The notes beneath the pieces are model-generated. The model made no database searches. It was not told the origin of the DNA and was given only the letters and a program-made list of their open reading frames with translations. 64,000 nucleotides of DNA from the NCBI GenBank assembly GCA_012837835.1, contig DUQK01000035.1, forward strand, positions 1 through 64,000. Direction: 5' to 3'. This document shows positions 25,803 through 33,999 of the stretch, in pieces; positions within the stretch are counted from its first letter, which is position 1, and each line of letters opens with the position of its first letter. The DNA is from Christensenellaceae bacterium. GTDB lineage: Bacteria > Bacillota > Clostridia > Christensenellales > Aristaeellaceae. The position numbers and the translations under genes are program-made.

Positions 25803-26624
25803 TTATTTAACTGCCCCCATCGAAAGACCACGAGCCAGATTTTTTCTAACAAAAATCCCAAAAATAACCGGTAATATAGTTCCTAATATGGACGCTGAAA
25901 ACATTCCTCCCCAATCTATGGAATATGCTCCGAAAAAGGAGGGAATATGTGATGGGAAAGTTTTCGCTACAGTTCTAGTCATAACAAGCGAATAAAAAAA
26001 CTCGTTCCAAATGAAAGTAAAGGTCAATATTGCTGTTGCAACAAGTCCCGTACTAGCCATAGGAACAGAAATACGAATGAAGACACCGAACTCATTTAGA
26101 CCATCCAACATCGCAGATTCTTCGATCTCCGAAGAGATTTCCATAAAATATGAATGCATCATCCAAATGCAAAAGGCAAGATTGGAAAAAGTATAAATCA
26201 GAATCATGCCCCAAAATGTATCTATCAAGGTTAATTTGACCATCATTAAGTACAATGGAACAGCAAACACAACCGCAGGACCCATACGAGTTCCAATTAT
26301 AAATGACAATAATCCCTCTTTTCTTTTAAATTTATAACGAGCTATTCCGAATGCAGCCAAAGTTCCAATTATAATAATTAAAATAGTAGAAATAAAGCTT
26401 ATAATAAAACTATTTACAATATATCGCATAAATTCACTATTAATTAGCTCTTGATAATGGCTGAAGTCTAGTTTGGAGCTGAGGTCTAATGGTGTTTCAA
26501 AATACTTGTTAGCTGGTAATAGCGACACTCGGAACATAATAAACACTGGGAATAAGCAAATTATAGTGAAAAAAACCAACATTAAAAAAATAGATATGAT
26601 CTGGATTCTTTTATACATTGTCAT
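25803..26624 (-). CDS. Carbohydrate ABC transporter permease (MalG type)
   Basis: 273-aa permease with about six helices and the EAA motif EESAMLDGLNEFGVFIRISVP near residue 180. It ends GAVK, as MalG-type proteins do. The start MTMYKRIQI (26624) has GGAAGGGG upstream and lies inside the end of the partner permease gene. No ATPase is encoded in the cluster, so a shared MsmK-type ATPase elsewhere must serve it. Confidence 0.86.
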   Translation of the reverse strand: MTMYKRIQIISIFLMLVFFTIICLFPVFIMFRVSLLPANKYFETPLDLSSKLDFSHYQELINSEFMRYIVNSFIISFISTILIIIIGTLAAFGIARYKFKRKEGLLSFIIGTRMGPAVVFAVPLYLMMVKLTLIDTFWGMILIYTFSNLAFCIWMMHSYFMEISSEIEESAMLDGLNEFGVFIRISVPMASTGLVATAILTFTFIWNEFFYSLVMTRTVAKTFPSHIPSFFGAYSIDWGGMFSASILGTILPVIFGIFVRKNLARGLSMGAVK

Positions 26625-27492
26625 ATAATCCCCTTCCAAGTTTAGTGAGTTTAAAATATAAAACACTGATAATATTAATAATCAAAAGCATCATAATCCC
26701 AGTTGCCGCTGAATACCCTGTGTTGTAATATTGGAAAGCTTGACGCCAAGCATAGATGCTTACAGTTTCTGAAGAAGTGCCGGGACCACCTGAAGTAAGT
26801 ATATATATTTTATCGAACTCTCTAAAAGCATCCATGAATCTGATTAAAATAACAATGTTAAATGCCGAACGTAGGAAAGGGAATTTCATGTAGAATAATC
26901 TACGCCACCAACCAGCACCATCTATTTCTGCCGCTTCCAAGTGTTCTTTTGGTATACTTTCTAGAGCAGCACAAAATACAGTTGCAGCGAAAGGAACCCA
27001 TTGCCAAACATCTACTATTACTGCAGATATTAAAGCCCAAGATGGCGAACTGAGAAACTGAATTTTCTTTAACCCTAGTTGCAAAATGATATAATTAATC
27101 ATCCCAAAGTCGTAGTCAAACAAATAACGAAATACTGCGCCAGCAACTAATGGAGTCATAAACATTGGAATAAGAATGATTGTTCTAAAAAAACCAGTAC
27201 CTCTGACATATTTTGCTTGTAGCAAATAAGCAACGACAAAACCAAAAAAAACACTGAATAAAACACTCAAAATAGAAAAATAAATAGTACGTAGTATTGA
27301 ACTGTAAAAACGCAAGTCAGAAAATAGCTTAATATACTGATTAAAGCCAATGAAACGAATTTCAGCAATACCGGTTAACTTATAATTAGTCAAACTTAGA
27401 AATATTACCTGGCAAAACGGATAAACCATCATAGCTAGAAAAACTAATATGGCTGGCGACAATGCAATAATGAAAAATTTTTTACTATACAT
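26611..27492 (-). CDS. Carbohydrate ABC transporter permease (MalF type)
   Basis: 293-aa permease with about six helices and the EAA motif EHLEAAEIDGAGWWRRLFYMKFP. Start MYSKKFFIIALSP at 27492 with GGGGGA upstream; it overlaps the MalG-type gene by 14 bases. A strong hairpin separates it from the binding-protein gene. Confidence 0.86.
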   Translation of the reverse strand: MYSKKFFIIALSPAILVFLAMMVYPFCQVIFLSLTNYKLTGIAEIRFIGFNQYIKLFSDLRFYSSILRTIYFSILSVLFSVFFGFVVAYLLQAKYVRGTGFFRTIILIPMFMTPLVAGAVFRYLFDYDFGMINYIILQLGLKKIQFLSSPSWALISAVIVDVWQWVPFAATVFCAALESIPKEHLEAAEIDGAGWWRRLFYMKFPFLRSAFNIVILIRFMDAFREFDKIYILTSGGPGTSSETVSIYAWRQAFQYYNTGYSAATGIMMLLIINIISVLYFKLTKLGRGLYDNV

Positions 27493-27523
27493 TTGAATGT
27501 CCCCCTGAATATTGAGAACTACT

Positions 27524-27557
27524 GTTGCTTGAGCAAGGCTTGCCTTGCTCAAGCAAC
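27524..27557 (-). promoter_or_regulatory. Intercistronic hairpin after the island binding-protein gene
   Basis: GTTGCTTGAGCAAGG and its exact reverse complement (27543-27557) around a four-base loop: a perfect 15-bp stem, nine bases after the binding-protein stop and 31 bases before the permease start. No U-tract follows, so transcript stabilisation or partial termination is likely. Confidence 0.75.
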
Positions 27558-27566
27558 AAACAAAGA

Positions 27567-28898
27567 CTAATAACCGGCTTCCTGCATAATAATTTCAATT
27601 GAACGTTGAGCATTGTCTAAAGCTGTCTTGACATCTTGAGTCCCAGCAATTGCAGCAGAAATCTCAATCATGAATGCATCGCCAATCTCAACAAACTGTG
27701 GAATAAAGGGCCAATAATTAATGTCTGCCATTTCCCAAGACTCTTGAAGTTTAGTAGTATACTCAGAAACTCCTTTTGTTTCAGCGAAATCAGAATATTC
27801 AGGAGAATTTAATACATACAAATTGGGGACATCAGTTCTTGCAAGTTCTTCAAATTCCTTCATGGTTGTTTCTCGACTCATGCGCCATTGTAGAAACAGC
27901 CAGGCGGCTTCTTTGTTTTTAGAATAGGCATTTATTCCTAAACCTTCCATATATAACCACTGTAGCGGACGACCAATAGGACCTTCCATGATAACATAAC
28001 CAGTTTTTCCATTCACAACAGACTGCTTTGGATCCTCTATGGCTGAACCGTGACCTGAAGTATCAAAGAAAAAGAAACAATTACCACTAGTATATTTTTC
28101 TGCCATTTGGATAAAAGTAAGAGAAGCTGAATCAGCCGGACCATAATTACGAATGATAGATACCAAGTCAGTTATTGCTTCTAACATCTCAGGAGAATTT
28201 GCATGAACGCCATAATCTTCATCAAGTAATTGCGCTCCATATCCCCATGCCCATCCAAGATAAGTTCCTAATGAAGCAAAATTAGGTGCTCCTCTTTCTG
28301 CAATACCAAGCAATTCAGGTTCTTTTTCTTTGATTATTGGTATAAGAGCCATAACATCATCAACCGTTTCTGGAGGATTTAAACCATGTTTCTCGAGGAT
28401 ATCCTTACGGTAATATCCCATACCTGAGATGATTGTCTGAGGCATACAATAATGAACACCATCAGCGGAGAATGTATCCATAGCAGATTGTGGAATATCC
28501 TCCTTTTTATACCACTCCGGATCAGTTTTTTCGGCAATAAACTCATCTATGGGCGCTAACCAGCCATTGATTTGATACTCAGGAAAATACCAAAAAGAGG
28601 TAGCCGTGATGTCATAAAATCCAGTTTTCGAAGTCACATCCAAGATGAACTTCTGCCTTGTAGTAGGTTCATCATAAACCTCTAAATTTACTTTAATTCC
28701 GGTAGCATCTTCGAAGTCTTTATAGTATTTTTGCATAACTTCGATTTCATAGCCTTCTTTGAGCAGCACATTTAAAGTCACACCTTCATAAAGTCTACGA
28801 GGATCAGTTGTCTTTTCAGAGTCAGACAGACAAATAGTAGCGTTGCATAACAGGAGAAGGACAACAAACAGTGTTAGCACATTGAATTTTTTTCTCAT
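27567..28898 (-). CDS. Extracellular solute-binding protein (family 1)
   Basis: 443-aa exported sugar-binding protein. The signal peptide is about residues 1-25 with hydrophobic LTLFVVLLLL; a cysteine follows in ATICLS but the lipobox is poor. The mature part begins YEGVTLNVLLKEGYEIEVM and has family features (TSFWYFPEYQINGWLAPIDEF, KTGYVIMEGPIG). It captures the sugar for the two permeases below it. First gene of the leftward operon, divergent from the AraC regulator. Confidence 0.87.
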   Translation of the reverse strand: MRKKFNVLTLFVVLLLLCNATICLSDSEKTTDPRRLYEGVTLNVLLKEGYEIEVMQKYYKDFEDATGIKVNLEVYDEPTTRQKFILDVTSKTGFYDITATSFWYFPEYQINGWLAPIDEFIAEKTDPEWYKKEDIPQSAMDTFSADGVHYCMPQTIISGMGYYRKDILEKHGLNPPETVDDVMALIPIIKEKEPELLGIAERGAPNFASLGTYLGWAWGYGAQLLDEDYGVHANSPEMLEAITDLVSIIRNYGPADSASLTFIQMAEKYTSGNCFFFFDTSGHGSAIEDPKQSVVNGKTGYVIMEGPIGRPLQWLYMEGLGINAYSKNKEAAWLFLQWRMSRETTMKEFEELARTDVPNLYVLNSPEYSDFAETKGVSEYTTKLQESWEMADINYWPFIPQFVEIGDAFMIEISAAIAGTQDVKTALDNAQRSIEIIMQEAGY

Positions 28899-29029
28899 TT
28901 GATCTACATCCTTTCTAAATATATTATTTTTGCTTCCTGTTGAAAAGGTATCTACAGAAAGCGAATAATCACCTTCAAAATCCTTTTTTGCTTCATTGAT
29001 TGATAGTATATTACTATGAATATCACCTC

Positions 29030-29057
29030 TTTACAATTGTCAATATTTTGTTATAAT
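29030..29057 (+). promoter_or_regulatory. Promoter of the AraC-family regulator
   Basis: TTTACA (29030-29035), 16-base spacer, TATAAT (29052-29057). A palindrome with arms ATAGTA/TACTAT (29003-29017) just upstream, towards the binding-protein gene, is a candidate regulator site. Confidence 0.6.
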
Positions 29058-29093
29058 ATTACTATATTACGATAACTGAAGAAGGGAGCCTAT

Positions 29094-29951
29094 ATGAACA
29101 AGAGAATTGGTTATGGCAAATTACCTCCTACAGCCTTTTTTGAGGAAGTATTCTTTGATGTCAATCGTCCATATTCGCTACGTTATAAAACACTACCCGA
29201 GAAAGATATCGCACTAGCACATTACGCAACCACTTTTGAGCTTTTTGTATCTATCAAAGCTATTGGTTCGTTTTTTCTTGATGGACAGGTTATACCTCTA
29301 TCGGATAAGCATGCAATAGTAGTTCCAGCTTATACGATTCATTCCGTTAGCTTAGAGCCAAGTGACGGTGAAGTATTCGTATTGCAATTATCATTTGAAG
29401 CATTGAAACCTTATGTTGATATTGAAAAATTATTGTATAGTGGTCGTAGGAGAATTATTCCTATGGAACTTCCAGAAATGTTGATTCCATTTATATTAGA
29501 TAAATTTCAACAATTGATAAAACATGATGATGATATATTAATATGTATTAATATGATATTGAATATATTGGGTACGATTATCCAGCCCCAATTTTTTGAT
29601 GATATTAAAATAGAATATGATGACTCTAGATATTCCGAAGATATTCAAAAAGTTATTAATTGGACTATGACACATTTCCGAAAACCCATAGCTCTGGATG
29701 ATGTTGCAAATTATATAGGTTATACAAAAAGTTATTTTTGTACATGGTTTAAGAACAATACTGGAATGAGTTATATCCAATATGTAAATGCAATGAAAAT
29801 TAATTATTCGTGTGAAGTTCTTATTGAAACTTCATCAATAACATCAGCAAGTGAGAGTGTAGGATTTGAAAATATTTCATATTTCATTCAACTATTTAAG
29901 AAAATAAAGGGATACACTCCTAAGCAATATTTAAGAAAAATAGGTAAATAA
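29094..29951 (+). CDS. AraC-family transcriptional regulator
   Basis: 285-aa regulator with an N-terminal cupin-like ligand domain (FVSIKAIGSFFLDGQVIPLSDKHAIVVP... region, about 45-110) and two C-terminal helix-turn-helices: AFLD-like ALDDVANYIGYTKSYFCTWF and ITSASESVGFENISYF followed by FKKIKGYTPKQYLRK. It probably activates the divergent uptake and catabolic operon when its sugar ligand is bound. GAAGGGAG precedes the ATG. It stops 17 bases before the right repeat. Confidence 0.87.
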   Translation: MNKRIGYGKLPPTAFFEEVFFDVNRPYSLRYKTLPEKDIALAHYATTFELFVSIKAIGSFFLDGQVIPLSDKHAIVVPAYTIHSVSLEPSDGEVFVLQLSFEALKPYVDIEKLLYSGRRRIIPMELPEMLIPFILDKFQQLIKHDDDILICINMILNILGTIIQPQFFDDIKIEYDDSRYSEDIQKVINWTMTHFRKPIALDDVANYIGYTKSYFCTWFKNNTGMSYIQYVNAMKINYSCEVLIETSSITSASESVGFENISYFIQLFKKIKGYTPKQYLRKIGK

Positions 29952-29968
29952 ATTGTTGCTTCTACTTG

Positions 29969-30033
29969 GGGAGCTTCAATATATTATTATATTTTATTGT
30001 GAGCTTATCATTTTATAAGGCTTAAAGTAAAAG
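29969..30033. repeat. Right copy of imperfect direct repeat bounding the island
   Basis: Matches 19170-19234 at 53 of 65 positions. The stretch just before it (TTGCTTCT..GGGGAGC) also resembles the sixA terminator stem, so it may act as a weak terminator for the AraC gene. The remaining bases to 30143 show nothing else I can support. Confidence 0.75.
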
Positions 30034-30143
30034 AGTGTTTTGCTTTGAATTGTAACACTTGCAATTGTAATTATACTTTTACTTAGTAGTGATTATTTCT
30101 ATGTAAATAAAGCTCACCTATTGCATACCCAAAACAATAGTTA

Positions 30144-31487
30144 TCACTCTTCCTCTGCTTCTTCTTCAGGCAGTATAGTCATCCTTACTGTTAGTATCCT
30201 AACCGGTGTTGCGCTCATAACTATAAAGCTGTAGTTCCTGTGCATTACTCTCTCTTTCCCCCTTGGTGGAGGTATATAACCGAGCGAAGCTATTATGTAG
30301 CCTGCTATGGTATCCGCATCGTCAGAATCTATTTGCATATCAAATATGCGGTTAAGGTCGCTAAGCGGGGTTGAGCCTTTCATTATGTATTCCTTGTCGC
30401 TTAATTTGCGTACGGAAAGCTCGTTAAGGTCGGTGTGTTCATCTGCTATATCGCCAACTATTTCGGATAATAGGTCATCAAGCGTAACAAGCCCTTCAAC
30501 GCCGCCGAACTCATCAACTATTATTGCCATCTGTGTGCGGGCGGCGCGGAATTTAACAAGCAACTCATCGGTTGTAAGTGTTTCAGGCACAAAAAGCGCG
30601 GGGCGGGCTATGTCTTTAAGGGTAAGCTCCTCATTGCTTAGCTTTTCCCAGTTGATTAATATATCCATAAGGTGCAATACGCCTAAAATATTGTCCTTAT
30701 CATCATCATACAAAGGCACTCTGGAATGCTTATATTCCATAAGCTTTTCAAGGTTAGCTTCATAGCCATCCTGATAATCTACCATGGCGGCATCAACCCT
30801 TGGCACCATTATTTCAGTTACAAGGCGCGAATCAAGCGACAGTACCCCGCGCATCATGTTAAATTCGTCCATATCTATGGCGCCGTCATTTTTGCTGGAG
30901 CTTAGCAGTGCCTTCATCTCGCTGCGGGTTAGTTTTTCGGCTTTTTGTGTGAAGTCTATAGGCGTTAGTTTTTTAAGTAGACCTGTTGACACGTTGAGCA
31001 GCTTTATGAAAGGCATGAATGCAGTTTTCATTATAGATATAGAAGCGGACGCCATGCAGGCGTATTTTTCCGGTACCTGAAGCGCAAGCTGCTTGGGATA
31101 AAGTTCGCCTAGTACAAGCGTAATATAAGATATTATAAGCGTAACAATAATTGTAGCAATGGTTTCTGCCATATGCGAATTTCCAAAATATGGCGCAAGC
31201 TTTGAAACAAATGCCTGAGATGCCGATGCAGAGTTAAAAAAGCCGCCAAAGGTGATGCCCACCTGTATGGCAGATAGAAAGGAATCGCTATCTGATAGAA
31301 GCTTTTGTACTCTAAGCGCTTTTTTATCGCCCTCATCAGCGAGCTGTTTAATTTTAGCAGGATTTAGTGATACGAACGCCATCTCCGCCCCTGCCAGAAA
31401 GGCATTGAGCAGCGTGAGCAGCATAATTAGTAGAACAGAACTGAATAGAGAACTACCTAAAGGGTCGTCCATAAGGGCTAACCACAC
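30144..31487 (-). CDS. CNNM/CorC-family membrane protein with CBS domains
   Basis: 447-aa protein: a DUF21/CNNM membrane domain with about four helices (to about residue 170; GELYPKQLALQVPEKYA is typical), two CBS domains (about 215-335; IMVPRVDAAMVD, ILGVLHLMDIL, MAIIVDEFGGVEGLVTLDDLLSEIVGDI) and a C-terminal CorC/HlyC domain. Family members move or sense magnesium. Single gene. The annotation hemolysin is historical. Confidence 0.88.
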   Translation of the reverse strand: MWLALMDDPLGSSLFSSVLLIMLLTLLNAFLAGAEMAFVSLNPAKIKQLADEGDKKALRVQKLLSDSDSFLSAIQVGITFGGFFNSASASQAFVSKLAPYFGNSHMAETIATIIVTLIISYITLVLGELYPKQLALQVPEKYACMASASISIMKTAFMPFIKLLNVSTGLLKKLTPIDFTQKAEKLTRSEMKALLSSSKNDGAIDMDEFNMMRGVLSLDSRLVTEIMVPRVDAAMVDYQDGYEANLEKLMEYKHSRVPLYDDDKDNILGVLHLMDILINWEKLSNEELTLKDIARPALFVPETLTTDELLVKFRAARTQMAIIVDEFGGVEGLVTLDDLLSEIVGDIADEHTDLNELSVRKLSDKEYIMKGSTPLSDLNRIFDMQIDSDDADTIAGYIIASLGYIPPPRGKERVMHRNYSFIVMSATPVRILTVRMTILPEEEAEEE

Positions 31488-31633
31488 TCCTTTGAGTTGA
31501 TGGCTAATTATAACAAGCTTTTTTTATATGCGCAAGGTTAACAATTTTTACGCAGTTTTATAAATGGTAATTTTCTTTACTAAAAAAAGGCATATACGCT
31601 ACGTATATATAATAAGAATAACATATATGCCTT

Positions 31634-31660
31634 TAAATAAAACCCCGCTTTAAAAGCGGG
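31634..31660 (-). terminator. Terminator after oadG
   Basis: CCCGCTT/AAGCGGG stem on the minus strand followed by GTTTTATTT, eight bases after the oadG stop. Confidence 0.8.
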
Positions 31661-31668
31661 AATGGGAT

Positions 31669-31806
31669 TTAGTTATTTTCTTTAGCTTCTTTATTGCTGT
31701 CTATATTCTGCATAAGCTTTATAGTTACATAGAAAAGAGCAAGCACAAGGAATACGCCGCATAGCCCTAGCCCGCTAATAATTAAACCTTTTGTTATCAA
31801 TGACAT
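31669..31806 (-). CDS. OadG-like gamma subunit of a sodium-pump decarboxylase
   Basis: A 45-codon gene found by reading the gap after oadB. ATG 31806 has AGGAGGG upstream. It begins MSLITKGLIISGLGLCGVF, has one membrane helix (about 6-30) and a polar tail rich in Lys/Glu/Asn, the layout of OadG/MmdD gamma subunits. It sits 12 bases after oadB. It would help assemble the membrane complex. Short length makes homology tests weak, but position and pattern agree. Confidence 0.7.
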   Translation of the reverse strand: MSLITKGLIISGLGLCGVFLVLALFYVTIKLMQNIDSNKEAKENN

Positions 31807-31818
31807 ATTAAACCCTCC

Positions 31819-33027
31819 TTATGATACAAACATAGTAACAAGGGTGATTATCATACCACCTGCAACTATGGAGCCAAGCTGTCCTGACACGTTTGCGCTT
31901 ATTGACTGCATTAGAATAAAGTTTGTGGGATCTTCCGCTGTTGCCATCCTCTGTACAACGCGGGCGCTCATGGGGAAGGCTGAAATACCTGCCGCGCCTA
32001 CCATGGGGTTAATCTTCGTTTTGCGGAACAGGTTAACCAATTTAGCAAACAGCACGCCGCCTGCAGTGTCAAATACGAATGCAAATAGACCCAGTCCCAT
32101 TATAAGAGCAGTATCCCAGCGGAGGAAGTTTTCCGCCAGCATGGTTGAACCTATGGTAATACCAAGCAGTATGGTAACAAGGTTTGCAAGCTCGTTCTGG
32201 GCGGTTTTGCTAAGGCGCTCAAGAACGCCGCATTCCCTAATCAGGTTACCGAACATAAGCGAACCTACAAGCGGGGCGCTCATGGGCACCAATATTCCCG
32301 CAACCAGCGTTACAAATATGGGGAAAAGTATAAGGGAAGTTTTTGAGGAACGCTCCTCACGGTAGTTCATGCGGATAAGCCTTTCTTCCTTGGTAGTAAG
32401 CGCTTTAATTACCGGCGGCTGAATTACAGGTACCAGCGACATATAGCTGTATGCCGCAACTGAAATAGGCGCCATATAATCCTTAAGGCTAAAATGGTTA
32501 GCCACATAAAGCGTAGTGGGACCGTCCGCTGCGCCAATAATACCTATAGCGGATGCAAGTTTTAAAATAAGGTTCTCGTTGCCGCGGGTTTCCGGTAATA
32601 CAACAGGTATCAACACTATGGCAGTGAGGAAGGTTGCAAATATGCCGAACTGTGCTGCAGCACCGAAGAAAATCATAGTGGGGTCTTTAAGCAGGGGGGA
32701 GAAGTCTATCATAGCTCCCACACCTATGAATATGAGTACGGGGAACAATTCGTTTGCAATACCCGCATCAAAGAGCACCCTCAAGAAGCCCGGAGCATCG
32801 GGGGTACCGATAGCCGAAGGCATCATGGTTTCAAGTACCGGCGGAAGGTTTGCCAGTATACAACCAAAGCCTATGGGAAGCAGAAGCGTGGGCTCATACT
32901 CTTTCTTAATCGCAAGGTAAATTAAAGTACCGGCGATTAAAAACATAACCAGTGTTTTCACACCTTCTCCGGAGAAGAGATATACTACGCCCGAAAACAA
33001 ATCTCCGATAATTTTTCCAAAGTCCAT
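31819..33027 (-). CDS. oadB: Sodium-translocating decarboxylase beta subunit (OadB type)
   Basis: 402-aa polytopic protein. Family motifs are seen: GVGAMIDFSPLL, GAADGPTTLYVAN with the key Asp in the ion path, RMNYREERSSKT, TAGGVLFAKL, NPMVGAAGISAFPMSARVV and the C-terminal ANVSGQLGSIVAGG. It couples decarboxylation of a biotin-bound carboxyl group to sodium export. The start MDFGKII at 33027 has AGGAGGAAG upstream. No alpha (carboxyltransferase) or biotin-carrier gene is in the window, so the acid (oxaloacetate, methylmalonyl-CoA or other) is unknown. Confidence 0.9.
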   Translation of the reverse strand: MDFGKIIGDLFSGVVYLFSGEGVKTLVMFLIAGTLIYLAIKKEYEPTLLLPIGFGCILANLPPVLETMMPSAIGTPDAPGFLRVLFDAGIANELFPVLIFIGVGAMIDFSPLLKDPTMIFFGAAAQFGIFATFLTAIVLIPVVLPETRGNENLILKLASAIGIIGAADGPTTLYVANHFSLKDYMAPISVAAYSYMSLVPVIQPPVIKALTTKEERLIRMNYREERSSKTSLILFPIFVTLVAGILVPMSAPLVGSLMFGNLIRECGVLERLSKTAQNELANLVTILLGITIGSTMLAENFLRWDTALIMGLGLFAFVFDTAGGVLFAKLVNLFRKTKINPMVGAAGISAFPMSARVVQRMATAEDPTNFILMQSISANVSGQLGSIVAGGMIITLVTMFVS

Positions 33028-33058
33028 GTTGATTCTTCCTCCTTTTTTTGGATATATT

Positions 33059-33862
33059 TTAAATTTCCATATAGAAACGTGGGCCCAATGGCGCATACCT
33101 GCGTGCGATCCATTTGCATACTCCGTCAAGACCGGGGTATATCATCCGCTCGGATATGTTAATATAGTCTAATTTGTCGCGGATTTCAAGTTTTATTTCA
33201 GACGGAATTATTATTCGCAGGAAAGCGTCTTTCAGGTTTGGTAGTTCGTCTATTATAGAACAGGGGTCGCTGGTAACCGAAAAGAGAGCATATTGGTTGG
33301 CTATGCGGTTTACCACTGAAGCAGGTTCAAAGAAAAACGCATAAGGAGTTGAAGATATCTCGCTGAGCTTATCAAAATCATCGGCGATATTATCAAGCAT
33401 ATCCATTGTAAACACATTGCATTGGTCGTTTAAGAGCAGTTTTCGCAGTTTTTCCGGCAAGTGTCGGTTAGTTATAGCCATATCGCAGCATATTATAGCG
33501 CCGTCCGTGTCAAACTTATTAATGTCTTCGGTGGCAAAATGTGCAGCAACAAGGGGGGAATAGGTCCAATCCAGAAGCCTTGTAGGAAGCCCGTGCTGCT
33601 GACCCATAGCAAGCACCTGCCAGAAGGAATCGCAGTCTCTAAGCTCGGCATAGCCATATTTTTTGAAGGAACGAATAATATGCCTTTCAAGGTCAAGGTG
33701 ATTGGGGCAACAGCGGTTGAGGCTTGGGAATAAATCCCAATCCTTTGAAGAACTGCCCCTGAAAACACGGTTGTTGCGGTACCTTTTTATGGAAGAATCC
33801 CATGCGCCGTCAAAAACGCAGCTTAGCAGCTCATCCCAGCTGCCTACCGTTATTTCGCGCAT
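33059..33862 (-). CDS. FRG-domain protein
   Basis: 267-aa protein with an FRG domain, named for the Phe-Arg-Gly seen here at 34-36 in NRVFRGSSS. Other family pieces: DWDLFPSLNR and QQHGLPTRLLDWTYSPLVAAHFA (about 80-105). Molecular function of FRG domains is not settled; many occur in mobile or defence loci. The start at 33862 has GGGGGTGA upstream. It runs 31 bases ahead of oadB in the same direction and shares its transcript by appearance. Confidence 0.8.
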   Translation of the reverse strand: MREITVGSWDELLSCVFDGAWDSSIKRYRNNRVFRGSSSKDWDLFPSLNRCCPNHLDLERHIIRSFKKYGYAELRDCDSFWQVLAMGQQHGLPTRLLDWTYSPLVAAHFATEDINKFDTDGAIICCDMAITNRHLPEKLRKLLLNDQCNVFTMDMLDNIADDFDKLSEISSTPYAFFFEPASVVNRIANQYALFSVTSDPCSIIDELPNLKDAFLRIIIPSEIKLEIRDKLDYINISERMIYPGLDGVCKWIARRYAPLGPRFYMEI

Positions 33863-33939
33863 AGATTCACCCCCAGAATGTTTTATATGGCGCATTATAC
33901 GCTAATACACTTATTTGTTCAAGTAAAGATACCGTATAT

Positions 33940-33968
33940 TTGACAGTAAAACTGCTAGGTACTATAAT
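33940..33968 (+). promoter_or_regulatory. Consensus promoter of the acyltransferase-like gene
   Basis: TTGACA (33940-33945), 17-base spacer, TATAAT (33963-33968): a full consensus match, 31 bases before the ATG at 34000. Confidence 0.85.
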
Positions 33969-33999
33969 GCGGTTGGATTTGTGCGAAAGGAGGCATTGT

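Noticed and set aside
27524..27557. Rho-independent terminator between the binding-protein and permease genes
   Set aside because: The stem is strong but no U-tract follows, and the next gene depends on readthrough; the same holds for the other three binding-protein hairpins.
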